Part shown: in pieces, positions 26,401 to 37,500 of the stretch | How the letters are laid out: each line of letters begins with the position of its first letter | Numbering within the stretch: position 1 is the first letter of the stretch | Origin: Berberis thunbergii | Lineage: Eukaryota > Streptophyta > Magnoliopsida > Ranunculales > Berberidaceae | Length of the DNA: 64,000 nt | Direction of reading: 5' to 3' | NCBI GenBank assembly: GCA_003290165.1 | Contig: QNQO01007616.1 | Span: forward strand, 124,001-188,000 | Translations under genes and position numbers: made by a program | Notes under the pieces: generated by a model | What the model saw: only the letters and a program-made list of their open reading frames with translations | The model's database searches: none | Told to the model about the DNA's origin: nothing

Positions 26401-29400
26401 ATGAGTGTTATGAGATTAATCAAAATTAATCGAAATTAACTGGCCAGTATTTTATAAACATATGTTTTCTATCCTTCTAAGTAATATTTTTCCTACATGA
26501 AAATTAATGAACATTGAAGTGGTAAACATCATTATAAAAAAAAAAAAAACAATGTTAGATAAAGGTGCAAATTTTCATATTCATTAGTTCTAGGGATTAT
26601 TTTCTTTTGGTCGTTTTCTCATTTCTCTTAGGGTATGTTTGGTTGCACGGAAAATAGATATGGAAATTGAAACCGTTACCGTGAATTCGATTCCGAAGCC
26701 TCCCCCTCGGACTTGGATTCCCATGAGTAGTATGAAATCAGTGTTATGAAGAATTAATTTCTTGTCAACCAAACAGCGAAAATCTGCATAACAAGGAAAG
26801 TGGATTCCATTTTCCAAAGAAAATGGCTAACCAAACACTCCCTTAGATTTTTTTTATACATATTCCCTAATTTTTCTCCATGTAGCCTTTCCACACACTC
26901 TTGGTATTATCCTACGGTAGAGTATTGATGTAGTTAGGGAAATTGTTTTTAAAATAACACTAATTTTCTTGTTTATTTATAACATATTGTCAAGGACTAA
27001 TTAATCCGTGAATTTTGAAAGCGATTAACCGGTAACGCGACAAAAAATGTCACTTTTCGCCGCTAGAGACCATTTAAACGATTAGTTCAAAAACTGTAAC
27101 ACTTTGCTAGCGAGAAGAGATTAGTCAAAAATTAATCATCGATTTTCACCAATAAATAACATTGATCCTATGTATAAAAATAATCTTAAAATGCATTTGA
27201 CGAACACATGTACTAAAGGAATCTGGTGACATCCATTACAATGTGATCCCTCAGCCATACACCCTATCGAGCACCCTTTGCTTATTTCTTCCCCTACAAG
27301 CCGAAAATTGCATTACGAACTCCAAAACACCTTTTCTACCTTAAGAATTGGCTTGGAAAATCCTGATAGAAGACATCCACACCACTCCCCTAAACGAAGT
27401 GTGAGCAAATCGAAGTAGAAATTTCAGAATAAAGAAAAAGATGATCCCTATCCTCGCCGCACATGGGGCAATCCATCTCCACCTCCATGTCCTTATTGTT
27501 CAAAACATCCTTTGCAGGTAGGGAAGTACACATAAGTTCCCACACAAAGGAAAATACTTTCACAGAGGCACCTTTTTGCTACTACGAGAGAAAGGAAAGT
27601 TGGTTCTAGCCCTCCGTTAATATATCAACCCCTCTATTCTTAGAATATTTGCTTGAGAGGCATCACAACCCGTAGTAATATGAGTTGGTGTAATTAAATA
27701 AATAAAAAAACACCCTTCTAGAAAGAATGTCAACTTTTAATTGAACACCTCAAAGAAATCCCCCCCCCCCCCCCCTCTCTTCCCTAGGTCATTTTGTGTC
27801 AAGCTCCAAAATGATGTCAGACAATGTTGTTTGTTGTCACTCTTAAAGGTCCAAACATTAAGTGCTAAGGGTGGCAATAAATTCCATTAGTCTGCAAGCC
27901 TCAAGGCTATCCATTTTTAAGAGTCGTTGATGTCGATTTAGAGAATTCAAGTTTGAGGGAGGACATACTAGTATGGGTTATGTTAGGCGTGATTGAGTCC
28001 TCTGAAAGGTCCATGTGAGGGTAGAACAAATTCTATGACATAGGCCATGTGAAGGGTTAGACAACTTAAACTATGAGTAAACAACTATTGCATGAGGATC
28101 TCGTGGCAAACATGACCCTCAGAGGGTCTCTTGATGACTGAAGTCGGTGATGGTCAATTTTCAAAAGAATGAAGTTGTATAAAACACATGGGATCTTGTT
28201 GAGAAGGTTGGGCCTAGCTACCATTGAACTCTTTTTTTTGGGATCAAACACACACCAAGATTTCACTAAAACAAAGAAAGACGTACAAATGTGAGTGAGA
28301 GACTCACAAGTCACAACATGACCAAATAAACAAACAAAAAGATACATAGCAAGAACTGCACAAAGACAATAAGAGTACATGTTCAGCTTCGACACTTTTT
28401 CCCCCTGAACAGGAAACCGTCCGTAGGGATATTGTTTATGATCTTGTGAGCGACCCCATAGCCAAATGTATTCTTTGATGCTCAAAGGCATTCATCTGGA
28501 ATAGAGCAACATTTTCAAAGAGTCTTATGTTTTGTTCTTTCCAGAGACCTCAAGAAACAAAATGGACACCTCTTATCCGAATCCACTCGCCCATTGGAAA
28601 GAGATTATTGTGCTTCCAAGCAGCCAACCACTCATAAAAAGGACCTTGCACAGTTTGAGAACCTTTGGGCCCATCTTATTGGTGTGACCCAATTTGGCTA
28701 AGCGGGTCATTTTTGCTTGGGGTCGAAGACTGTATTTAATTATGTCTCTACACTTAGTCCCATTGCACACAGTGATGCAAAACATGTTCTGAAGCCTGAG
28801 GTAGAGTGGTAGGGAAGTGGCGTGACTCGCGTGAGTTATTTCAGAGTTAATCCCCTTTTATCCATAAAACACTAAAATCAAGTGTGAGATCCTTTGTCAC
28901 ATCGCAGATTTTGGCTTGGTAATCTTTAAGAAAAAAACTCAATTGTGAGATCAGAGATGAGGAGAATCAATTGATGGCCAACACAAAAATGGATGTGAAG
29001 TCTAAACTTAATCTAGAGGTTAATAGATTTTCTGTTGAGGCACAGAATAGCAAGAGTTCAGCTATAGGAGAAAGTGTTTACCTCTTCTAAGGGTGCTTCG
29101 ACAGCTGATGATCCCTAGAGTAGGGTAGCGAGGATGCTCAACATGGAAAGATAATGGAGATTTAGTTCAAGGAGAAGAAGCGCAAGATAATAGCCAGACT
29201 CAAGGAATATTTGAATGGCAAGATGAAGCTTGGTTTAAGTACATTAGCAATGATGGCTCCTATGGGTTGGATCCAACAGTAGTAGTGCATTACTGTCATC
29301 GCTGGAACCAGAAGAGGTGGAAGAGGGCTTTTTTTTTTTTTTTTTTCTGTTATTGGACTGGGGATAAGAGGATTGTAGTTTAGTCTTCTTGTTTCAGTTG

Positions 29401-29679
29401 ACTATGATCGCATTTATTTTCTTTTTTACTGCAAATTTTATTTTGTATTGCAATGGAATTGAATCTTCATAATTGATAAAATACTAAGGATAGTTAGAAG
29501 TTGAACAAAAACATTTGCAATCAGATAAGCTCATTTCGAGAAATGGATCGCAACAGACTACCAGAAACACGAGAATATCACTGATTCACAGTAGCTTATG
29601 TTACAATTCAATTAATAAACAATCATCACTGAAACAAGAAAGGTGAAGTGCATACCTTGCAAGCTGTCACCAAATCCAT
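14455..29679 (-). CDS. SIZ1: E3 SUMO-protein ligase SIZ1, 16 coding exons
   Basis: Exons: 29679-29656, 26062-25982, 25788-25746, 25108-25030, 24596-24425, 23971-23832, 23160-23092, 21828-21741, 21634-21559, 21133-21060, 20326-20219, 17521-17360, 16455-16351, 16269-16189, 16081-14911, 14600-14455. They total 2619 nt, every junction is in phase, and they give 872 residues, close to Arabidopsis SIZ1. Domains in order: SAP (about 9-50, [11 protein letters not shown]), PHD finger (about 115-175, [20 protein letters not shown]), PINIT region (about 195-320), SP-RING (about 373-425, CAHMGCFDL and [10 protein letters not shown], with the Cys/His zinc ligands present), a SUMO-interacting motif [10 protein letters not shown] (about 607-616) and a conserved C-terminus. 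SIZ1 ligates SUMO to nuclear targets in phosphate, cold, salicylate and ABA responses. One intron (16350-16270) has a GC donor. Intron 1 (3.6 kb) and intron 11 (2.7 kb) contain transposon relics. Confidence 0.97.
17212..17293. repeat. 41-bp tandem duplication in a SIZ1 intron
   Basis: Two adjacent copies of a unit containing CCTTCATGTACTCAAATTGA and AAATTATCAG differ at only a few positions. They lie within the intron between exons 11 and 12 (20218-17522 is that intron; this repeat falls just beyond exon 12, in intron 12). No function is suggested. Confidence 0.7.
17685..18426. mobile_element. CAAGGA-terminus DNA element, copy 1, with a SINE inside
   Basis: The ends are CAAGGAAGCAGAG and, on the other strand, CAAGGATGCACAG, forming short terminal inverted repeats. 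The outer parts are full of GTGTCGGACAC-type palindromic motifs. The same sequence occurs in the opposite orientation at 45686-46347, so the two copies define each other. A SINE (about 18013-18200) interrupts this copy. A target duplication is not clear here. It lies in SIZ1 intron 11, is non-coding and resembles a non-autonomous DNA transposon. Confidence 0.65.
18013..18200 (-). mobile_element. tRNA-derived SINE
   Basis: Read on the minus strand, the element begins near 18200 with an A-box-like GGTCGAGTGGTTAAGGCC, continues with a B-box-like GCTTCGAGACC, and ends in a run of about 27 A (poly-T at 18015-18041 on the plus strand). This order and spacing is that of a tRNA-derived SINE transcribed by RNA polymerase III; the A-box resembles Leu/Ser tRNAs. 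Target duplications are blurred by pyrimidine runs on both sides. It is inserted within the older DNA element at 17685-18426. Confidence 0.82.
18589..18949. mobile_element. MITE with CAAGGATTGTGATTT ends, copy 1
   Basis: The terminal inverted repeats are CAAGGATTGTGATTT and, at the other end read in reverse, CCAACGAATGTGATTTC. Inner inverted motifs are built on AAATATTTCG. Copies with the same ends occur at 57899-58286 and 63006-63380. This one lies in SIZ1 intron 11 and is non-coding. Confidence 0.68.
26631..26842. mobile_element. Tourist-like MITE (PIF/Harbinger type)
   Basis: A 212-bp segment begins GGGTATGTTTGGTTG and ends with the complement of GGGAGTGTTTGGTTAGCC. It is flanked by TTA on both sides (26628-26630 and 26843-26845). 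GGGnnTGTTTGGTT ends with a TTA duplication are typical of Tourist/Harbinger MITEs. It lies in SIZ1 intron 1. Confidence 0.78.
27250..28860 (-). mobile_element. LINE 3'-end relic in SIZ1 intron 1
   Basis: The minus strand at about 27545-27400 encodes a block with [11 protein letters not shown] and [13 protein letters not shown], which matches the zf-RVT pattern at the end of plant LINE ORF2. At about 28640-28480 the minus strand reads [20 protein letters not shown] and then QNIRLFEN, resembling another LINE C-terminal block (W-G-x-W-K-E-R-N). The order of the two blocks and the frame changes suggest two fragments or one rearranged copy. No intact reading frame remains. Confidence 0.55.
28861..29655. 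other. Remainder of SIZ1 intron 1, unidentified
   Basis: Apart from a poly-T run near 29331-29346 I see no recognisable feature. The splice donor of SIZ1 coding exon 1 (AAG|GTATGC) lies at 29656/29655. Confidence 0.4.
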
Positions 29680-30171
29680 ATCTAGAGAGACCTACTACCC
29701 AACCACGGCAATCGACAACCGCATAGAACAAGATGCCGCCTAAGTGATCAACAATTCAGAATCACAATCAGAAATAACATGATTATCATCTTTAACTAAC
29801 GACAATTAACCTATCTGGAACCTAATCAAAGTTGGAATCGACACAATTCACAACAACCGCCCAAAACTATCATCAAAACGCAAACCCTAGAATCAGTAAT
29901 CGGAAGTATAAGACAAACTGAAATCGATGATTAAAGTGTTGTGTTGTTAAAAGTACCGAATCAAGAAGAAGAACGAATGAGAGATTGATGGGCGTTTCGA
30001 TTCGAGAATGGTTTTGCTCTCACGAGCGAGCGTTCTTGAACCAAGGAGAGACGTAACTGATCCGAAGGAACACCAACTCTTCTGCCTTCCTTCCTGACTA
30101 CAACTACAACAACAACTCCGGACGTATGAGCTGTTATCAAATCGGGTTAATTTGCCCCGCAAAGGTCCGGA
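29680..30171 (-). promoter_or_regulatory. SIZ1 5' leader with probable leader intron
   Basis: The minus strand has a good donor (TTCG|GTACTTT, exon end 29957) and an acceptor (GGTAGTAG) near 29693, just before the ATG at 29679. This suggests a non-coding first exon of up to about 200 nt (about 30170-29957) and a short leader intron. Sequence near 30120-30170 would be the transcription start region. No clear TATA box was chosen. The upstream fold-back element at 30594-30786 lies about 420 bp further out. Confidence 0.5.
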
Positions 30172-30593
30172 ACATGACTTTTTGCCTTTGGTTTGCTATT
30201 CTTCCGGTTTTGCCCTCTCTCGAGATTAAGCATATCCTAACTTTATCAAAGATGATGTAGGATTTACTTTAATAAGCTATATTTCTACTTTCCATTTTTA
30301 GTTATGTGTTTCACTATATTTCTACAAATATTTTTAATAACCTATATTTCTACAAATATTATGTGTTTTGCTTTTAATTAGTCCTTGAGAAGTAAGAAAA
30401 GGAGTGCTCTAACAAATGATATGTGTTTTTCTTTTTCAGCATATGTTTTTGGCCTTAGGGGCCTTTTGCCCCAAAGAAAAACCAGTCTCGATGCTCTGCA
30501 TCAAGGTGAAGACATTCAACCTTTACTCCATAAGAAAAACGAGGGCCACATCAGCTTACTAATTGTAGTTATCTATCATTTATACATAAGAAA

Positions 30594-30786
30594 AGCGAAA
30601 TTCTAAATGTCGAGGGAAAGAGCGAGGAAACCAGCGAGGTTTTTGAGGTGGCGGGGGGTGAACCGTTCACCCCCCTCGAGATGTGTTCCGCGCGCGCATC
30701 TCGAGGGGGGGTGAACGGTTCACCCCCCCGCCACCTCAAAAACCTCGCTGGTTTCCTCGCCCTTTCCCTCGACACATAGAAAAGCT
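30594..30786. mobile_element. Fold-back MITE, Mutator-like, copy 4
   Basis: A 193-bp near-perfect hairpin between SIZ1 and GTE. The left end is AGCGAAATTCTAAATGTCG and the right end, on the other strand, is AGCTTTTCTATGTGTCGAGG. The arms pair over about 85 nt around a small GC-rich loop (TTCCGCGCGCG). The direct repeat CATAAGAAA flanks it (30585-30593 and 30787-30795), a 9-bp target duplication. The stem would form a very stable RNA hairpin if transcribed. Confidence 0.82.
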
Positions 30787-30795
30787 CATAAGAAA

Positions 30796-31521
30796 ATAAC
30801 CACTACATCAAAAAAATTTATGGTTAATTGATGCTCTTGATACATGATTTGGGTATTGATATGAAATGAACTCCTGAGACCTCAATTCCATCAAAACTAC
30901 CATCCCATTAAACTTTATCTATAATGTAATGCATATGTCATTTTTACAATATACTCAAGTAGCAAAGACAAATTTGTATGTCTTCAATCTTTTTCAGTCG
31001 CGAATAATTACAAAATGCAAAAAATCAGAAGATGCCCTGAAACAGTGATCACTGTCTCATTCACATGCATAATCTTGAATGAGCACCAATGGTTCAACTG
31101 GAAGGGGTTATAATTCTACCTGGCTACCTCACTCTTCAGTAGATTTAAGATAACAGTCAACCAAACAGCAGTCCCTAAGAAATTTACGATGTCAAAATTC
31201 ATTTACAGACATGAACTAAATGAATACTTCCAGTTTTTCCATGAAACCAAACAAACTAACAGTACAAATGAGAACATAATCACACCGTAGCAACTGTTAC
31301 ATTTATGAAAGGGGAAGAAGAGGATAAATGAAGTATTATTAGAAGGAAAGTTTTTCTATGAACAAAGTTATTACAGCTATTTCTATGGCCATAATTATCA
31401 AATTTGGCTATAGTTGTAAGGTCTATTTTATCTAGAAATAAGTTAAACTATCTAAACTTGGGCTTTTACAATTCATATTGCTGACACATTATTTTGGTGT
31501 CAGAGCTGATACGTCCACTGA
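30796..31521. other. Intergenic DNA and GTE 3' untranslated region
   Basis: No coding block. The GTE stop codon is at 31524-31522, so the portion just below should be its 3' untranslated region; its end cannot be placed with confidence. Confidence 0.45.
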
Positions 31522-34500
31522 TCAAGAATCCACATTTTTGCTTCGCTTCTTAGCAGTTTTTGCTAGGGCATCACAGATTTCCCTCTTCCGTTTGGCATAG
31601 TCATTATCGACCTTGGTTGCAGAGCTCTTGCCCTTCACTTCCAATGCTTCTTTTACAAAGAGTTTCAACCTCCACAATGTCGATTCGCTCTGCAGAAGAA
31701 ATTCATGTTACAACCAAAATTAGATGACACTGATGATAATGGTAATAGTACATACAATAAAAATAAAGTATTGCAGTTAAAGTTGATAGTGACCTGGGCA
31801 TCCATGTCAATGTCAATCTCTTCAGCTGTGGCTTGAAAGTTTGGATTCTTCTGAGCAATTATTTCCAACGCCTTGGAGAGATCTTCCGGAGATAACAGGC
31901 CAAGGCCTGAGCCAAGCTTTCTCTTCTCTTCTACAGTCATTTTCCTGGTATAAAAAAAAAATAATAATAATAATAATAATAACACACACACACAAGTAAT
32001 GAGGGCGCAGAACACCCCAATAAATAGGAAGACGCAAATTACTTGCACAGTTGAAACCATAACTGTATTAGTATAAATTGAAATACACAATGCGCGAGTA
32101 AAAGTACAGAGCGATGTTCGAAGCTGATGAGAATGATTTTCATTAGCCAGCTTTATCATTCTTGATACATGCATGGTTGATAATATCATATGAACCACCT
32201 CTAATAAACACACTTGTAGCTAGTTCCAGCCCCTAAGCAACATGAACTTTCTAAAGTTTCTTTTCACATTGACTCCCTTATGGCCTTACCAAGTTCAAAC
32301 ACCAAACCCAGACACTTTACCATCATACTTCGTAAGGCTAAACTTTGTTTCCAAACATATTAATAATTTAAGTATGGTAAGCTTACATGAGGAGATATAA
32401 AATTCAAGTCCTAACCACTACTCCAGCTGCACATAACTTCTGTAGGCTAATTGGAGATAAATTGAAGGCTGGATTGAGATGAGAATGATAACATCCCTCT
32501 CTAAGCATTCTAATGTTCACATAACCCACCCCAGTGACAATTCATATAATATGCACCTAGACGTGGTAGACCTTGCGTCAGATATGCTCAACAGAAATAA
32601 TCTGCATCAATTACTAGATGTAGTGTGTGTAACCATCTTATTGAGGGTCTTGTATCTAACATAATCATATAAATTGCAGTCTAGTAATCCTGGAACGAAA
32701 ATTCGATGCATTGTCAGAAAAAATAAATTATGATATTGAACTTGTTATCATGGAGCCAACCTGCAGTTCTGAACCACCATTTCTCTGAGTTCCTCCAACT
32801 GCATATCGAGTTCATGAAGCTGAAAACAATGAACAATTTGTCAAGGCATAACACTCATCCTATTCCTCAGAGTCTGAATCGAAACCATATCATTAACAGT
32901 TTCAATCCGATCACCAATGGTTCTGTGAACATTATCAGTTAGTGGTGATTATTAGTGTTAGAAGAGCTGGACTGCCAGAGAAATTGGGAGCCCCCACCCA
33001 CATCTATTAAGAGACCACATGAACCTGTTCTATTTAAGTTGAAGACCAAGTTATTTTTATGAAATCATGAATTAGATATTTGACAAAAAAAGGTTCTGAA
33101 TAGTGGATACCCCCTCTTGAGGGAAAAGGATATGATCTTTGTAGCAGTCCACGTACTTTGATATTATTAAAAATAAATAAATACATAAAAAAGAACAAGG
33201 TGCACATTTTATGCCAAGAACTTAAGAAGCTTAGTTTTCATTCAAGTTATTAATCACATAGTAATTATGAACATCTTACATACTTCATTACTTGCATTTC
33301 TAGCCATTTTCACATTAGCAATCTCTTGAGCAAGCTGCATATCCAACTGGGCATCAGCTTCCTCTTCTTTACGTCTTGTTTCCTGCAAGTAACCAGATCG
33401 AAGAGATAAATGAAGGCGCTGAATCGTGAATGTGTGTCCGTAGATACTATTAATTGTACTTTGTATTCATGAATAAATGTTTTCACCTCTTCAATGACTT
33501 TGGGCAAAAGCTGCAGCCATTTCTCTTCAAACTTTTGCAACATGCTTCTGGCCATGACATGATAATCATTTCTCTCATCATTATATGTCATAGCATTCTT
33601 GAAGACCAATCTCACATCAGCATATATTTCTCGAACATTCTTATACCCAGTGCCATCCTTCGCTTCCATTTTATTCTTTACAGTACTGAGATCCATAGGC
33701 TTCTCAATGATCTAATATACGCCATATATAGATTATCAGTGCCTAGTCTAAAGATAACTAGCAGATATGAAATAAATCCTATTAGTCATATGCAGGCTAC
33801 ACCTGTAAAGTAACTAGCAGATATGAAATAAATCCTATTAGTCATATGCAGGCTATGAAATAAATCCTATTAATCATATGAAATAAATCCTATTAGTCAT
33901 ATGCAGGCTACACCTGTAAAGTAACAGGTATTGACTTCATTAATGCATGTGCATCATCATCTGAAGGTCAATCTGAATGAGGAGAAATAGCTTGCTGTAA
34001 TACTGTGATAAATACAGTTTCACTGTTTTTAATGATTCACCCTCCACCATCCTCTCCCAAATAAGAAATACATAAGGTAGTTAATGGACCCGCTGACCCT
34101 AAAAACTTCGTCTTACATATAATGATATGACCATAAACTCCCAAAGTCAACCACACAATATTGTTTGAAAGTTGAGTTTTGAAAAAGAAAGGATTTTCAT
34201 CTTCTTTTTTTTAATTGGCCAATATTGATGATGGTTGAAAGCAAAGTTTACTTCTGAGAAAATAGAATCTCCCCAGTAAAACATGAAACTCCATGTTTAA
34301 GGCTCCCACTATTTTTGCAATGTACAGACTTAAGCAAGAATAAGCTACGGTTCATCTTTGCCTTGGTGGTTGAAAGTTTGCCTATTTCTCTCCTTCCACA
34401 GCACCAAGGTTGTGGGTGGAATTTGTTAGGCCACCAGTAAAGCATGTGTCAACAAGGCGTAACAGGGGAGTGGAGTCAGCTAACAAGAATACAATGCAAG

Positions 34501-37500
34501 TGGCTACAATTCAGTTAGAAGCAGTTAATTGCTAATCAAGTTGCTGTGTTGTCAAATGGCTGGATGTCAAGTTGCTCAACTTGATGCAATAACAGTTTGT
34601 CAAGCTGCTTGTAATATTAGAAGAGGTACATTGTATAAATAGAAGAGGGTAAAGACATATTTGATTCATTGAGAATTCTGTAAACTGAGCTTATTGTCAC
34701 GTGCTGACCTTTTTCCCTTGGCTAACACGCTGCCCACTAGCGTCACACTCCCGTCGGACTAACTAGTCAAGGCACTTCGATGCTTGGCTAATACTAAGTG
34801 ATGCTACAGAAGCTTAGGTGGGGAAAATGCTAAGGCACAAGTGTTTAGGCTTTTTGAAAGAATGCTTTGTATTGCTTGAGAGAGTTGTACAAGTGTTTCT
34901 TTCATAAAGCCTAAACACTTGTGCCTTAGCATTTTCCCCACCTAAGCTTCCGTAGCATCACTTAGTATTAGCCAAGCATCGAAGTGTCTTGACTAGTTAG
35001 TCCGACGGGAGTGTGACGCTAGTGGGCAGCGTGTTAGCCAAGGGAAAAAGGTCAGCACGTGACACGTGGTATCAGAGCAGCGACGATCGTAGGGGCGGTC
35101 TTGCTGAAGTTGCGTTGTGCTAGCTGCTGTGTGTACGAAGGTTAGGTGCGGAGCAATCTGATCATGTCGGGAAACAAAGAGAGTGTTGTTGGAGGGTCCG
35201 TGGTCGAGGAGACTGGAAGAAAGACTAGTCGGACCAGCATGCTTGAGGATCGTATGGCCAACGTGGAGCTGACCGTGGGCGATCTCCAAGACAGTGTCGG
35301 GGAGATGGAACAGAAGGTTGAGTCCTTCAATGGGACATTGGCTAGCGTCACTATGGATATCGAGCAACTCGATAGCCGCGTGCATGACCTTGAGCTTGGC
35401 ACTGTGGAAGCCAAGGACGAGACTCAACTTCTCGTCAACCAAGTTGCGGATGCCATGCGCAACGAGATGGGCCAGCTCAAGGACACGCTGATGGGGCAAC
35501 TCCAAGCCATTCGGGAGCAGGTTGAGTCCTTGCAATCGGACGTCAACCTATGTAAGGCGGCTGTGGCAGGTAGTGCTACTGTACGAGAGGGACCAAGGAT
35601 GAAGGTGTCCGAGCCGCCAAGGTACCATGGGAAGCGCGATGCTAGGGAGCTCGACAACTTCCTATGGAGTGTTGAAAAATATTTTGATGCGATGTGCTTG
35701 GACGACGATGAGTCCAAGATCACCGCCGTCACCATGTACTTGGGTGATGATGCCATCCTTTGGTGGAGGAGGCGTGAGTCGGATATCAAGAAGGGTCTTT
35801 GCTCGCTTAAGACTTGGGACGAGTTCAAGGCGGATTTCAAGCGGCAATTCTATCCGGAGAATGCGGAGGAAGTTGCTATGAAGAGGTTGCGTGGACTGAA
35901 GCATACGGGGTCGATCAAAGAGTACGTCAAGCAGTTCACTTCTCTTATGCTTGAAGTCTCGGACATGCCGGAGAAGACTCAGCTCGTCTACTTCATGGAT
36001 GGACTACAACGATGGGCTGAGCAAGAGTTAAAGAGACGCAATGTTCAATCACTTGCGGAGGCCATCGCAGTTGCCGAATCCTTGTTCGAATACAAGGCTG
36101 ATTCGAAAAGCCACAAGGGCGGTAGCAAGGGAAAGGTGGGGGAGCAAAACCCACCGAAAGAAGCAGCAGTAGCAGCGGCGGCAAGCAGTTCGAGAGGAAG
36201 GACAAAGCCAAGCAGTCCTTCTCGGATAGCAAGGTGAAAAACCGCGACTGTTTCTTGTGCGGAGGGCCGCACTGGGCTAGGGAGTGCCCACAGCGACAGA
36301 AGCTCAATGCGATGATCGCTGGCAAGAGTGGATCGTCCGGGGAATCATCGGGGGATGAGGCGCAAATGGGGACTTTGCGCTTGCTAAACAGCGTCAAGGC
36401 TACGGTGGAGCAAAGCAACGTGGCTAAGGTAAGTATGCTGCCCCGTTCAAAGAAATCTGCTCTTATGTTTGTGAAAGCCAAGGTAAATGGCAAGGCTTCA
36501 AAGGCACTCGTCGACACGGGTGCAACGCACAACTTTGTTGTTTTGAAGGAGGCAACAAGGCTGGGTGTGCAGTACACCAAGGAGCCAGGCACCTTGAAGA
36601 CTGTCAACACAGCACCGGTGCCTATCCATGGTGTAGCACGAGGCATCTCCCTTCATTTGGGCGAATGGAAGGGGACGGTGGACCTGACTGTCGTCACGAT
36701 GGACGACTTCTCATTGGTGCTGGGCATGGAGTTCATGGATACAGTGAAGCCATGGACATTAGAAAGGGACGGGTCGATGACAATTGCAAAGGATCGAGAA
36801 ACATGCTCTGTCCCTGTTACTCGGGAGATCGTGGAGGCCAAGATGTTGTCAGCCATTCAAGTGAAGAAAGGCATGCAAAAGGGGCAAGCAACATTTGTGG
36901 CCACGTTGATCGAAGATGGGCCTCAACCCAACGAGGTTCCGAAGGAGGTAGCTGCGGTTTTGAAAGAGTACAAAGATGTCATGCCTCCAGAGCTACCCAA
37001 GAGACTTCCTCCAAGAAGGGAAGTCGATCATATGATCGAGCTGGAGCCAGGGGCTAGGCCTCCAGCCATGGCGCCTTATCGGATGGCACCGCCAGAGTTA
37101 GAAGAGCTACGCAAGCAACTCAAGGAGCTGCTGGACGCGGGTTTCATTCGGCCATCCAAGGCCCCATTCGGTGCACCAGTATTGTTCCAACGCAAGCACG
37201 ACGGGTCCTTGCATATGTGCATCGATTACCGAGCACTTAACAAAGTAACCATCAAGAACAAATATCCAATTCCTTTGGTTGCTGATCTTTTCGATAGGCT
37301 CGGTAAAGCCAGGTACTTTTCTAAACTAGATCTCCGATCAGGGTATTGGCAAGTGCGCATAGCCAAAGGAGATGAGCCAAAGACGGCATGCGTCACTCGC
37401 TATGGGTCTTATGAATTCTTGGTGATGCCTTTTGGTCTCACCAATGCCCTGGCTTGCACTTTAATGAACAGAATCTTTCAGCCTTTCTTGGATAAATTTG

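Noticed and set aside
28066..28491. 141-codon minus-strand frame with membrane-like stretches in SIZ1 intron 1
   Set aside because: It overlaps a LINE relic whose recognisable block is in another frame; no signal or family supports a separate gene.
31665..32213. 182-codon minus-strand frame with hydrophobic runs
   Set aside because: It is GTE exon 7 plus flanking intron; the hydrophobic part translates the (ATA)n/(AC)n microsatellite and intron sequence.
33755..33925. CRISPR-like spaced repeats
   Set aside because: These are eukaryotic intron tandem duplications with no unique equal-length spacers.
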